Source of the DNA: Microbacterium natoriense
Lineage (GTDB): Bacteria; Actinomycetota; Actinomycetes; Actinomycetales; Microbacteriaceae
DNA: 64,000 nt
Reading direction: 5' to 3'
Assembly: GCF_030816295.1 (NCBI RefSeq)
Contig: NZ_JAUSXV010000001.1
Location: 3,472,001-3,536,000 of the forward strand
Notes under the pieces: model-generated
The model's database searches: none
The model's input: the letters and a program-made list of their open reading frames with translations, nothing else
Told to the model about the DNA's origin: nothing
Part shown: positions 37,296 through 45,552 of the stretch, piece after piece
How the letters are laid out: each line of letters begins with the position of its first letter
How positions within the stretch are numbered: position 1 is the first letter of the stretch
Position numbers and translations under genes: made by a program

Positions 37296-37643
37296 ATGGC
37301 AAGAAGAATTGTGCACCAGTTGGTCGACGACATCGATGGCAGCGTTCTCGAAGCGGGTGAAGGCGAGACCGTTCGATTCTCGCTGAACGGCGCTTCATAC
37401 GAGATCGATCTGAATGACGAGCACGCTGCAGAATTGCGTGCCGCATTCGAGCCCTACATCTCCGCCGGACGACGAGCGGGGTCCACCCCTTCCGTCGCCC
37501 GCACTGCGGCACCGCGCAAGCGGGCGGCGCGCAATCCCGAGGTGGCGGCGATCCGCGCCTGGGCGAACGACAACGGATACACGCTCTCGGAGCGCGGGCG
37601 CATCCCCGCTCCCGTCGTCGACGCCTACAACGCGGCGCACTGA
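37296..37643 (+). CDS. lsr2: Lsr2 nucleoid-associated protein
   Basis: The actinobacterial H-NS-like protein that bridges AT-rich DNA and silences acquired genes. 115 residues. The N-terminal dimerisation beta-hairpin domain starts 'ARRIVHQLVDDIDGSVLEAGEGETVRFSLNGASYEIDL'. A basic linker (PRKRAARN) follows, then the C-terminal DNA-binding domain with the AT-hook-like RGR in 'LSERGRIPAPVVDAY'. All key features are present. It is a stand-alone gene. Confidence 0.96.
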   Translation: MARRIVHQLVDDIDGSVLEAGEGETVRFSLNGASYEIDLNDEHAAELRAAFEPYISAGRRAGSTPSVARTAAPRKRAARNPEVAAIRAWANDNGYTLSERGRIPAPVVDAYNAAH

Positions 37644-37644
37644 C

Positions 37645-38235
37645 TCAACGGTCGCGCTCGCCGGCCCCCGCCCAGGGTTCGTCGGTGAGCGCGATCTCGC
37701 CCGCCATGTCATCGAGGAAGCGGATGACGACGTCGCGCTCCTCCGGAGAGAGACGCGCCGCTGCATGGAACCGCTTGGCATGCTGGCGCCCCACCGTCTC
37801 CATGGCCGCGCGGCGCGACTCGGGCGTGATCGTGATCGCGAGCGCCCGTCGATCCGAGGGATGCGCTGACCGGACGATATGGGCGCCGCGAGCCAGCCGA
37901 TCGAGGAGCTTCGTGGTGGACGCCGTCGAGATGCCCAGATGCGCGGCGATCGCGCCCGGGGTTGCGACGGTTCCCTGGTTCTCGCACACGATCAGGAAAT
38001 GCAGGGCGCGCATGTCCGTCCTGTTCAGCTGCATGTAGCGCAGAGACGCCTCCGAGAGCTTGTCCTCGGCGTCTCGCAGCCTGCCGAGCGCGCGCATGAG
38101 CGCACTCACCTGCGCGACATCGTCCGGACGCATGTCCGACCGGTCGACCAGCTCGCCGCGCGGGTCGCTCGCGTCGACGTCGTAGACCGCCGCCCCCATC
38201 GAGGCGACTCGGTCGCGAGGTTCATCGGAGTGCAT
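37645..38235 (-). CDS. MarR-family transcriptional regulator
   Basis: A 196-residue winged-helix regulator with an N-terminal extension of about 70 residues. The core contains 'TRTDMRALHFLIVCENQGTVATPGAIAAHLGISTASTTKLLDRLARGAHIVRSAHPSDRRALAITIT'-like MarR sequence. I start at ATG 38235 because TATCAT lies 6 nt upstream; ATG 38265 is an alternative without a ribosome binding site. It is divergent from an MMPL transporter gene and probably represses it. Confidence 0.85.
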   Translation of the reverse strand: MHSDEPRDRVASMGAAVYDVDASDPRGELVDRSDMRPDDVAQVSALMRALGRLRDAEDKLSEASLRYMQLNRTDMRALHFLIVCENQGTVATPGAIAAHLGISTASTTKLLDRLARGAHIVRSAHPSDRRALAITITPESRRAAMETVGRQHAKRFHAAARLSPEERDVVIRFLDDMAGEIALTDEPWAGAGERDR

Positions 38236-38241
38236 GAGTCG

Positions 38242-38247
38242 ATGATA
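38242..38247 (-). promoter_or_regulatory. -10 element of the marR gene
   Basis: TATCAT on the minus strand, 6 nt before ATG 38235. Confidence 0.4.
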
Positions 38248-38316
38248 GACCTCGATTGGTTTCATGCTAGGTTCTTTACTTGCCAGGCTAGCTAATCGAT
38301 ACGGCGGGAGATTCGT

Positions 38317-40494
38317 ATGATCCAGTCCACCGGAACCAGGCGAGACCGCACGTCGCGACGGCGCTCGTGGACGCGGGCTCTCCTTCCGGCTGCGCTGATC
38401 CTGGTCTGGTTGGCAGGAGCCGGCCTCGGCGGACCGCTGTTCGGAAAGGTCGACGAGGTCTCGTCGAACGACCGCACCGCCTACCTGCCCGAGTCCGCAG
38501 ATGCGACGCAGGTGCAGAAGCTCCTGGGTGAGTTCACAGACAGCGACTCGATACCGGCGGTCGCCGTCTTCGTCACCGACGAGAAGCTGTCCGAGGCCGA
38601 CACGAAGGCGCTGAGCGAAGCGGTGGCGAGTGCCACGAAGGTCGAGGGGGTCGACGACGACGTCTCTCCCGCGATCGTGAGCGACGACTCCCAGGCGGCC
38701 CAGGCGTTCATCCCGATCCGCAGCGATGCGGATCTCGCAGGCACCGTGGAGGCGCTGGCCGCCCACCTCCGCTCCGCCGCCCCCGACGGCGTCGCCGTGT
38801 ACATCACAGGCCCCGCGGGGTTCTCCGCAGATCTCGTCGCCGGCTTCGCCGGCATCGACGGTCTCCTGCTCGGCGTCGCGCTGCTCGCGGTGCTCGTGAT
38901 CCTGGTACTCGTCTATCGCTCGCTGCTGCTGCCGGTGGTCGTGCTCTCGACGAGCCTGTTCGCGCTCTGCGTCGCTCTCCTCGCCGTCTGGTGGCTCGCG
39001 AAGGCAGGGATCCTGCTGCTCAGCGGCCAGACTCAGGGCATCCTGTTCATCCTCGTGATCGGGGCTGCGACCGACTACGCGCTGCTGCTCGTCTCGCGCT
39101 TCCGCGAAGAGCTGCGCTCGACACAGGACAAGGGCGCGGCCCTCGCTGCCGCTTGGAAGGGCGCACTCGAGCCCATCGTCGCGTCCGGCGGCACCGTGAT
39201 CGCCGGCCTTCTCTGCCTGCTGCTGAGCGACCTCAAGTCGAACAGCACCCTCGGCCCCGTCGCCGCGATCGGCATCCTGTTCGCCATGCTCGCTGCCCTC
39301 ACGCTGCTCCCCGCACTGCTGATGCTGTTCGGCCGTGCCGTGTTCTGGCCACGTCGACCTGCTTTCGACCCCGATGCCGTCGCGGCGGAGGACGGCAGGG
39401 CCGCCACGGGGATCTGGGCCCGGCTCTCCGGCCTGATCGCTCGGCGTCCTCGCGCGATCTGGATAGGCACGACCGCCCTGCTCTTGATCGGCGCCGCGGG
39501 CCTCACCCAGCTGAGCGCCACGGGTGTGCCCCAATCGGACCTCGTCCTCGGTTCATCCGAGGCGCGCGACGGCCAATCCGCCCTCGGGGAGCATTTTCCG
39601 GGCGGCTCGGGCAGCCCGGTGTACGTCGTCATCGACGAGGCCCGTCTTCAGGATGCCGCCGACGTCCTGCTCGCCTCCGACCATGTGGACGGAGCGACTG
39701 TCGTGGCCGCCGATTCACGGGGCGGCTCGGCGCCGGTCAGCGCGGCCGGCATCGTCGCCGCAGGCGCACCGGGCGCGCCCTTGCCGGAGCCCACCGTCGT
39801 CCGCGGAGACATCCTGCTGCAGGCGACGCTGACCGACGCCGCCGATTCGGATGCCGCGGCATCCGCCGTCCGCGAGCTCCGATCCGAACTCGACCCGCTC
39901 GGCGCCCTCGTCGGCGGCGTGACGGCGACCTCGATCGACACGAACGACGCCTCGATCCACGACCGCAACCTGATCATCCCGGTGATCCTGGGCGTGATCA
40001 TGGTGATCCTGATGCTGCTGCTGCGCTCACTGCTCGCGCCGGTCCTGCTCATCCTCACCACGGTGCTGTCGTTCGGCACCGCGCTCGGGGTCTCGGCACT
40101 CGTCTTCGACGGCGTCTTCCGCTTCCCCGGCGCGGACCCCGCGGTACCGCTCTATGGATTCGTGTTCCTCGTGGCACTCGGGATCGACTACAACATCTTC
40201 CTGATGACGAGGGTCCGCGAGGAGTCGCAGCGGCACGGCACCCGCGACGGCATCCTGCGCGGCCTCTCGATCACGGGCGGCGTGATCACCTCGGCCGGTC
40301 TCGTCCTGGCGGCGACCTTCGCGGCGTTGTCGGTGATCCCGATCCTGTTCCTGGTGCAGCTCGCGTTCATCGTGGCATTCGGCGTGCTGCTCGACACCTT
40401 CGTCGTCCGCTCGCTCCTCGTGCCGGCACTCGCCCATGACATCGGCCGGTGCATCTGGTGGCCGTCGAGGCTGTGGCGCTCGGGCGACGAGTGA
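38317..40494 (+). CDS. MMPL-family (RND-like) transporter
   Basis: A 725-residue transporter with the MMPL layout: TM1 ('LLPAALILVWLAGAGLG'), an extracytoplasmic domain of about 130 residues, six helices including 'LFILVIGAATDYALLLVSRFREEL' (the proton-relay signature), a second extracytoplasmic domain, and a repeat ('FLVALGIDYNIFLMTRVREESQRHG') near residue 620. Substrates of such proteins include lipids and drugs. The ribosome binding site is GGGAG. The divergent MarR gene suggests inducible efflux. Confidence 0.92.
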   Translation: MIQSTGTRRDRTSRRRSWTRALLPAALILVWLAGAGLGGPLFGKVDEVSSNDRTAYLPESADATQVQKLLGEFTDSDSIPAVAVFVTDEKLSEADTKALSEAVASATKVEGVDDDVSPAIVSDDSQAAQAFIPIRSDADLAGTVEALAAHLRSAAPDGVAVYITGPAGFSADLVAGFAGIDGLLLGVALLAVLVILVLVYRSLLLPVVVLSTSLFALCVALLAVWWLAKAGILLLSGQTQGILFILVIGAATDYALLLVSRFREELRSTQDKGAALAAAWKGALEPIVASGGTVIAGLLCLLLSDLKSNSTLGPVAAIGILFAMLAALTLLPALLMLFGRAVFWPRRPAFDPDAVAAEDGRAATGIWARLSGLIARRPRAIWIGTTALLLIGAAGLTQLSATGVPQSDLVLGSSEARDGQSALGEHFPGGSGSPVYVVIDEARLQDAADVLLASDHVDGATVVAADSRGGSAPVSAAGIVAAGAPGAPLPEPTVVRGDILLQATLTDAADSDAAASAVRELRSELDPLGALVGGVTATSIDTNDASIHDRNLIIPVILGVIMVILMLLLRSLLAPVLLILTTVLSFGTALGVSALVFDGVFRFPGADPAVPLYGFVFLVALGIDYNIFLMTRVREESQRHGTRDGILRGLSITGGVITSAGLVLAATFAALSVIPILFLVQLAFIVAFGVLLDTFVVRSLLVPALAHDIGRCIWWPSRLWRSGDE

Positions 40495-40496
40495 AC

Positions 40497-41294
40497 TCAG
40501 ACGGCGAGCCTCCGGCGTGCTCGCGCGCTCCAGCGTCCGCCGTCGTGCGCGACGTCGATCGGATGCCGGAACGCCGCGCTGATGGTCTCCGAGGTCACGA
40601 CGTCCGCGACGGCGCCCGCAGCGAGCACGCGTCCGTCTGAGATCACCATCGCGTGGGTCGTGCTCTCGGGGAGCTCTTCGAGGTGATGCGTCACGAGCAC
40701 CGAGGCGACCTCTGGTTCGCTCCGGGAGAGGTCGTCGATCGTCTCGAGCAGCTGCTCGCGCGCGGCGACGTCCAGGCCGGTCGTGGGCTCGTCGAGCAGG
40801 AGGAGGGCCGGAGAGGCGGCGAGCGCACGCGCGATGAGCGAGCGACCGCGCTCGCCCTGCGACATGGTGGGCCAGTGCGCATCGCCGCGGTCGCCGAGGC
40901 CGACCAGAGCCACGAGCTCCGCGGCACGACGGCGCTGGGGATCCGTCGGCTCCCAGCGCATCATCCGCTCGATCGTGCCGGTGAACCCGGTGAGGACGAC
41001 GTCGAAGGCTGTGAGATCGGAGCGGATCGGATGCCGGGGGTTCACATGCCCGATGTGCCGGCGCAGCTCCTGGAGGTCGACGCGCCCCAGTCTCCTGCCC
41101 AGCACGTCGACCGTGCCGGAGGTGGGATGACTCTGCGCGCCGCAGAAGCCAAGGATGGTGCTCTTGCCTGCGCCGTTCGGGCCGAGAAGCGCCCAGTGCT
41201 CTCCCGCCCCGACCTGCAGATCGATGCCGTGGAGGATCTCTCTGCCGTTTCGACGGAACGAGACACCGTCGAGCCGCAGCACGTCGTCGCTCAT
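40497..41294 (-). CDS. ABC transporter ATP-binding protein
   Basis: A 265-residue ABC ATPase. The Walker A is 'LLGPNGAGKSTIL' (near residue 37), the signature loop 'MSQGERGRSLIARAL' is a slightly non-canonical SQGER, and the Walker B is 'LLLLDEPTTGLD'. The switch histidine is in 'VLVTHHLEEL'. No permease gene is nearby, so it may serve an unlinked permease or act as a stand-alone ATPase (ModF-like layout is possible but there is only one domain). Its start overlaps the GntR stop by 4 bp. Confidence 0.9.
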   Translation of the reverse strand: MSDDVLRLDGVSFRRNGREILHGIDLQVGAGEHWALLGPNGAGKSTILGFCGAQSHPTSGTVDVLGRRLGRVDLQELRRHIGHVNPRHPIRSDLTAFDVVLTGFTGTIERMMRWEPTDPQRRRAAELVALVGLGDRGDAHWPTMSQGERGRSLIARALAASPALLLLDEPTTGLDVAAREQLLETIDDLSRSEPEVASVLVTHHLEELPESTTHAMVISDGRVLAAGAVADVVTSETISAAFRHPIDVAHDGGRWSARARRRLAV

Positions 41295-41959
41295 GCCAGT
41301 GCGTCCTTGAGCTCGAGCAGATGGTCACGGCTCTCCGCTCGCGCAGCATCCGCGTCGCGCGCGATCACCGTGTCGGCAAGCCGCACGTGCCGGCGATGGT
41401 CCTCCGCGCCCCCGAAGTCCACGCGGATCCGGAGCATCTCGATCATGGTCTGCCTCAACCGAGGCGTCAGGCCATCGAAGAGGTCGAGCAGGATCGGATT
41501 GTGCGCTGCCGCGATGATCGCCCGATGGAACGCGGTGTCGGCGTCGACGTGCTCCTCGATCGAGGCGACGGCGGCGGCGCGGTGCTCCAGCGTACGACGG
41601 ATCGCTCGGACGTCGGCGGCGGTGCGGCGGGTCGCGGCGAGAGCGGCCGCCTCGGACTCGATCGCGATCCGGGCCTCGATCACGCTGACGATGTCGGCGC
41701 GGCGGAGCACCGCGTCCCAGTCCTCGGGCGCATCGAGAGCAGTCACGAAGACACCGGCGCCCTGGCGACTGGCGAGCACCCCACGGCCGGCGAGCTGCCG
41801 GATCGCCTCGCGCACCGTCGACCGGCCGACTCCGAGCTGCGGAGCGAGGGTCGTCTCTCCCGGCAGCTTCTGGCCGAGCTGCCATTCGCCGGCGCGAATG
41901 CGACCGAGAAGCAGATCGGCGGCCTGATCGGCGAGCGGAGTGCGGTGGATCTGTGGCAT
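41291..41959 (-). CDS. FadR-type GntR-family transcriptional regulator
   Basis: A 222-residue regulator with an N-terminal winged helix ('GETTLAPQLGVGRSTVREAIRQLAGRGVLASRQGAGVFV') and a C-terminal FCD ligand domain with 'HVDADTAFHRAIIAAAHN' and 'DHRRHVRLADTVIARD' (metal-binding histidines). The ATG is preceded by TATACT at 7 nt. A tandem repeat touches this -10 box and the -35 of the divergent leuA-like gene, so it likely controls both. It is co-transcribed with an ABC ATPase. Confidence 0.92.
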   Translation of the reverse strand: MPQIHRTPLADQAADLLLGRIRAGEWQLGQKLPGETTLAPQLGVGRSTVREAIRQLAGRGVLASRQGAGVFVTALDAPEDWDAVLRRADIVSVIEARIAIESEAAALAATRRTAADVRAIRRTLEHRAAAVASIEEHVDADTAFHRAIIAAAHNPILLDLFDGLTPRLRQTMIEMLRIRVDFGGAEDHRRHVRLADTVIARDADAARAESRDHLLELKDALA

Positions 41960-41966
41960 GTCCTCG

Positions 41967-41987
41967 AGTATAACTTGTCAACTTGTC
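41967..41987. promoter_or_regulatory. GntR operator: tandem AACTTGTC overlapping two promoters
   Basis: AACTTGTC occurs twice head to tail (41972-41979, 41980-41987). It touches the minus-strand -10 TATACT (41967-41972) of the gntR gene and contains TTGTCA (41975-41980), the likely -35 of the leuA-like gene, whose -10 TACCGT lies 18 bp on (41999-42004). Confidence 0.5.
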
Positions 41988-42012
41988 TGAGGAGTTGATA
42001 CCGTCTTCACCC

Positions 42013-43779
42013 ATGAGCTCCCGCCCCTTCCCTACCCTGTCGACGCCAAGCGGCCCCGTGCCCTCCGACGCCCCGAGCTGGAACCGCCAGCGCGGCTCCC
42101 AGATGCCCTCGCACCGCTACCTCTCCGCCCACGACCGGGTCCCGCTTCCGCTGACAGACCGGATCTGGCCGACACGCCGGCTCACCCAGGCGCCGCTGTG
42201 GGTGCCCGTGGATCTCCGCGACGGCAACCAGGCTCTCGCCGAACCCATGGATCCCGCCAGGAAGAGGCGCTTCTTCGAACTCATGGTCGCCATGGGGTAC
42301 AAGGAGATCGAGGTCGGATATCCCTCCGCATCGCAGACCGACTTCGACTTCGTCCGGCTCGTCGCCGAGAGCGACATCGCTCCCGACGACGTCACGATCG
42401 TCGTGTTCACCGCGGCGCGGCGCGATCTGATCGAACGCACGGTCGCCTCGATCGACGGCATCCGCAATCCCGTGGTCATCCACGTCTACACCGCGACAGC
42501 GCCGACGTGGCGCGATGTCGTGCTCGGCCGCTCGAGAGACGAGCTGAGGCAGCTGATCCTCGCGGCGGGAGAAGACGTGCTCGCACTCGCCGGAGACCGG
42601 CCGAACGTGCGATTCGAGTTCTCGCCCGAGGTGTTCAACCTCACGGAGCCCGACTACGTCCTCGACCTGTGCGACGCCATGACCGCGCTGTGGGATGCGA
42701 CACCCGAACGACCCGTCATCCTGAACCTCCCCGCCACCGTCGAGATCGCCACGCCCAACGTCTACGCCGACCAGATCGAGTACATGCACCGCAACCTCGC
42801 CCGACGCGACGGCGTGATCCTCTCGGTGCATCCGCACAACGACCGCGGCACGGGCATCGCGTGCGCCGAGTTGGCCGTGCTGGCAGGAGCGCAGCGCGTC
42901 GAGGGCTGCATCTTCGGCAACGGCGAGCGCACAGGCAACGTCGACATCGCGACTCTCGCGCTCAACCTGCACGCCCAGGGCGTCGATCCCAAGATCGACT
43001 TCTCCGACATCGACGAGATCCGGCGGACCGTCGAGTACTGCAACGGCATCGAGGTGCATCCGCGGCATCCGTACGTCGGCGATCTCGTGCACACGGCCTT
43101 CAGCGGCACCCACCAGGACGCGATCCGCAAGGGGTTCGCGGAGCACCGGGCGCGTGCGACCGCCGAGGGCGCAGATGAACGCGACCTGGCCTGGCGGGTT
43201 CCGTACCTGCCGATCGATCCCGCCGACCTCGGCCGCGGCTACGAGGCGGTCATCCGCGTGAACTCGCAATCGGGCAAGGGCGGCATCGCCTATCTGCTCG
43301 AGACGGAGTACGGGGTCGAGCTGCCCCGGCGGTTGCAGATCGACTTCGCGCGCCGGGTGCAGGAACACGCGGATGCCGTCGGCGATGAGCTGTCGGCCGC
43401 AGAGCTGTGGGCGCTGTTCGAGAGCAGCTACCTGCTCGGGGCACGAGGGCCGGAGCTCGTGCACTACCGCATCGACGACGAGCAGACGGAGGTCACCGTG
43501 CGCGTGGACGACGCCGAGCACTCGCATCGGACCGACGACCTCGGCCCCGTCGAGAGCCTCGTGTCCGCTCTCGCAGCCGCCGGAATCGCCCTCGAGGTGC
43601 TCTCCCTGCATCAGACGAGCGTCGGCTCCGGTGCCGGAAGCGACGCGCTCACTCTGGTGGAGTACCGCAGCGCGGCGGCGGTCGGGTGGGCCGCGGGCCG
43701 TGCGCGATCGGTGCTAGAGGCGAGCTTCGCGGCCGTGATGCGGGCGGGGGCTCATGTCGCGGGAGTCGGGGTGGCGTGA
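42013..43779 (+). CDS. leuA: 2-isopropylmalate synthase homologue (divergent LeuA)
   Basis: A Claisen-type synthase that condenses acetyl-CoA with 2-oxoisovalerate (leucine pathway) or a similar oxo acid. 588 residues. It has the metal-binding '[16 protein letters not shown]', the catalytic '[41 protein letters not shown]' and '[21 protein letters not shown]' leading into a C-terminal allosteric domain. It is clearly LeuA-like but departs from the usual actinobacterial LeuA in many positions, and it is under an adjacent GntR regulator. It may be a second copy with another role. ATG 42013 has TACCGT 8 nt upstream. Confidence 0.88.
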   Translation: MSSRPFPTLSTPSGPVPSDAPSWNRQRGSQMPSHRYLSAHDRVPLPLTDRIWPTRRLTQAPLWVPVDLRDGNQALAEPMDPARKRRFFELMVAMGYKEIEVGYPSASQTDFDFVRLVAESDIAPDDVTIVVFTAARRDLIERTVASIDGIRNPVVIHVYTATAPTWRDVVLGRSRDELRQLILAAGEDVLALAGDRPNVRFEFSPEVFNLTEPDYVLDLCDAMTALWDATPERPVILNLPATVEIATPNVYADQIEYMHRNLARRDGVILSVHPHNDRGTGIACAELAVLAGAQRVEGCIFGNGERTGNVDIATLALNLHAQGVDPKIDFSDIDEIRRTVEYCNGIEVHPRHPYVGDLVHTAFSGTHQDAIRKGFAEHRARATAEGADERDLAWRVPYLPIDPADLGRGYEAVIRVNSQSGKGGIAYLLETEYGVELPRRLQIDFARRVQEHADAVGDELSAAELWALFESSYLLGARGPELVHYRIDDEQTEVTVRVDDAEHSHRTDDLGPVESLVSALAAAGIALEVLSLHQTSVGSGAGSDALTLVEYRSAAAVGWAAGRARSVLEASFAAVMRAGAHVAGVGVA

Positions 43780-43985
43780 GGGGAGCCGGGGTCTGGCGGG
43801 GGCGGCGTCGGAGGGGAGACGTCGTGCCCCGCTGGGGGCTGGGTCCGGTGGAGGGCGCGGATGTCGTGCCCTCGCGTCCCCATCGGCCACTCGACGCGCC
43901 GCGGGTTCTGTAGGCGGGGAACGTGGAGAGGGAGGGCGGCGCGTCGAGCCTCCGGCCGACGGGGCCCCTCTGTCGAGGGAGACTA
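43780..43985. other. gap without a recognisable gene
   Basis: About 200 bp of very GC-rich sequence between leuA and the tRNA terminator. No plausible coding sequence, repeat or promoter motif is seen on either strand. Confidence 0.5.
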
Positions 43986-44028
43986 GACGTCCGAAAGGGG
44001 CCGCCTCCGGCGACCCCTTTCGGACGTC
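43986..44028 (-). terminator. terminator downstream of tRNA-Arg
   Basis: 15-bp perfect stem GACGTCCGAAAGGGG / CCCCTTTCGGACGTC (43986-44000, 44014-44028) around a 13-nt loop. It starts 1 bp after the tRNA 3' end. Confidence 0.75.
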
Positions 44029-44029
44029 G

Positions 44030-44103
44030 TGCCCTCGACAGGATTCGAACCTGCGACCTGCCCTTTAGGAGAGGGCTGCTCTATCCTGCTGAGCTACGAG
44101 GGC
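44030..44103 (-). tRNA. tRNA-Arg (anticodon CCU)
   Basis: The acceptor stem GCCCTCG/CGAGGGC has an A discriminator. The D arm contains TAGCTCAGC. The anticodon stem is GCCCT/AGGGC with loop CTCCTAA (anticodon CCT), and the T arm contains GGTTCGAATCC. It decodes the rare AGG codon. The CCA end is not encoded. It is followed by a strong hairpin terminator. Confidence 0.95.
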
Positions 44104-44140
44104 CTGCAACAAGCTTAGAGGAATCCCGGCGACGTTCCGC

Positions 44141-44168
44141 GGCGGCGGCGGCTGCTGCGGCGGCGGCA
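44141..44168. repeat. GCN trinucleotide-rich tract
   Basis: A run of GCG/GCT/GGC triplets in the gap between tRNA-Arg and the DUF4190 gene. Low complexity only; no function inferred. Confidence 0.5.
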
Positions 44169-44228
44169 TCCGGTATCTTCGGGTTCGTCGGCGGCATCCG
44201 CCGTTCGACGACGACCAGGAGGACGACG

Positions 44229-44723
44229 ATGACAGATCCGTCGAGGCCAGAAGACCACAACCCCTACGCTCCGCCGCCCGCCGGCGAGCCCGTCGTGCCA
44301 CCGGCAGCGGCGCCTCAGGAAGGGCCCCCGCCCGCGTACCAGCCGCCGGCGGCTCAGCCGCCGCAGTACCCGGCAGCGCAAACGCCTTCGTATCCCGCCG
44401 CCCAGCCACCGCAGCATCCCGGAGCGGCCTACCCCGGCGCCCCTGGCGCCGGCCCGCAGTCCGCGCCACCCGCAGCCAAGAACTCGGCCAAGGCCTCGAG
44501 CATCATCTCGCTCGTGGCCGGGGCCGTCTCGATCTTCCTGCTGCCGTACATCGCCGGCATCGTCGGCATCGGCACGGGCGTGACGGCGATCCGCATGAAC
44601 ACTGCGGCGAAGAACTCGGGCAGCGGGTTCAACGGCGCTTACACGGGCATGGCCATCGGCGGCATCGTCCTCGGTGCACTCGGCATCGTCCTGAAGCTGG
44701 TCCTCGACATCGCGCTGCGCTGA
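44229..44723 (+). CDS. DUF4190-domain membrane protein with Pro/Ala-rich N-terminus
   Basis: A 164-residue protein. About 85 residues of Pro/Ala/Tyr/Gln-rich sequence contain imperfect repeats of YPAAQ(P/T)P. They are followed by two membrane helices ('KASSIISLVAGAVSIFLLPYIAGIVGIGTGV' and 'GAYTGMAIGGIVLGALGIVLKLVLDIAL'), the DUF4190 layout. The start ATG 44229 has AGGAGG six bases upstream. Proline-rich tails of this kind often mediate protein contacts in actinobacteria. Function unknown. Confidence 0.85.
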   Translation: MTDPSRPEDHNPYAPPPAGEPVVPPAAAPQEGPPPAYQPPAAQPPQYPAAQTPSYPAAQPPQHPGAAYPGAPGAGPQSAPPAAKNSAKASSIISLVAGAVSIFLLPYIAGIVGIGTGVTAIRMNTAAKNSGSGFNGAYTGMAIGGIVLGALGIVLKLVLDIALR

Positions 44724-44732
44724 GCGACCGGA

Positions 44733-45230
44733 TCACGCCGCGAGAGCGAGATACGGCTCCCACCGGGGATCGCTGCGCTCGCTCCCCCGCACCGTCCACG
44801 ACGTCCCGTGCGGGGGACGCGGCGTGAACCGCAACTCCCAGTGCATCTCCTGGGGAGTGCGGTTGCTCTTGACGTTGTTGCAGCGCAGACAGCAGGCGAC
44901 GAGGTTCTCCCAGGAATCGGCTCCTCCGCGCGACCGCGGCAGAACGTGATCGATCGTCGACGCCGCCTTGCCGCAGTAGCCGCACCGGTGGTTGTCGCGA
45001 CGCAGCACCCCGCGTCGAGTGACCGGCACCCGCCTGCTGAGCGGCACGCGGACGTACCGCGAGAGGATGATCACCGCCGGCCTGTCATAGACGCCGTGAC
45101 TCCCCCAGACAGGATCGTCATCGACCCGCTCGATCACCGTGGCCTTGTCGTTCATGACCAGGACCAAGGCTCTCTTGAAAGACACGATCGCAAGCGGTTC
45201 GTATCCGGCGTTCAGGACCAGTGTGCGCAT
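44733..45230 (-). CDS. HNH endonuclease family protein
   Basis: A 165-residue protein with an N-terminal 'RTLVLNAGYEPLAIVSFKRALVLVMNDKA' extension typical of this actinobacterial family. The HNH core has zinc-binding 'CGYCGKAASTIDHVLPRSRGG' and 'WENLVACCLRCNNVKSNRTP', so the metal CxxC pairs and the His-Asn-type catalytic residues are intact. It is conserved and chromosomal, so a role in DNA metabolism is more likely than homing. The ribosome binding site is AGAGGA. A small ORF with a terminator lies upstream on the same strand. Confidence 0.92.
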   Translation of the reverse strand: MRTLVLNAGYEPLAIVSFKRALVLVMNDKATVIERVDDDPVWGSHGVYDRPAVIILSRYVRVPLSRRVPVTRRGVLRRDNHRCGYCGKAASTIDHVLPRSRGGADSWENLVACCLRCNNVKSNRTPQEMHWELRFTPRPPHGTSWTVRGSERSDPRWEPYLALAA

Positions 45231-45317
45231 TCGTCATCCTCTCGATCCGCCGGGACGGCTTCCCGGCACTCTCGACTCACACGAGGCCGCGCAATCGGCA
45301 GAGCGATCGCAGGGACG

Positions 45318-45348
45318 AAAAAAGGCGCCGTCTTAGAGACAGCGCCTT
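45318..45348 (-). terminator. strong intrinsic terminator inside the end of the 36-codon ORF
   Basis: Minus strand: AAGGCGC-TGTCT, loop CTA, AGACG-GCGCCTT, then a run of six T. 12-bp stem with one G-U pair. The TAA stop of the small ORF (45335-45333) straddles the loop and the 3' arm of the stem. Confidence 0.85.
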
Positions 45349-45443
45349 GCACGCACGGCAGCACCGTGGCGTCCCTGCGGCCGATGCTGAAGGACGTGAC
45401 GACCGAGGGCATCCATGGTGCGGATGCTCGGTATCTGTTCCAT
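45333..45443 (-). CDS. candidate 36-residue ORF ending in a terminator
   Basis: ATG 45443 with GGGAGAGG close upstream, reading MEQIPSIRTMDALGRHVL and then an Arg/His/Gln-rich stretch to a TAA at 45333 that lies inside a strong terminator. A TAGCCT about 30 nt before the ATG could be its -10. It resembles a leader peptide or a small-RNA-borne ORF in front of the HNH gene. No match to a known protein is recognised. Whether it is translated is unproven. Confidence 0.4.
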   Translation of the reverse strand: MEQIPSIRTMDALGRHVLQHRPQGRHGAAVRARRCL

Positions 45444-45552
45444 CAGCCTCTCCCGTCAGTGCGACAACGGGAACAGGCTAACCCATTCCCCTGTGGACTG
45501 GGCGAAACTCCGGGTGAACGCTCTGAGGCGTGTCCGCGACGGATGCCAGGGA

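Noticed and set aside
38266..38316. A MarR operator between marR and the MMPL gene
   Set aside because: TTACTTGCCAGGCTAGCTAA near 38278 is only weakly palindromic (several mismatched pairs), so it was not called.
42007..43611. A 534-residue open frame antisense to leuA
   Set aside because: Shadow of a clear gene, with Arg/Val/Asp-biased composition.
43754..44068. A coding sequence spanning the end of leuA and the tRNA region
   Set aside because: It overlaps tRNA-Arg and its terminator and has no ribosome binding site or similarity.
44141..44168. The GCN tract as a variable-number repeat or regulatory element
   Set aside because: The triplets are mixed (GCG, GCT, GGC), so this is low complexity without a clean unit.
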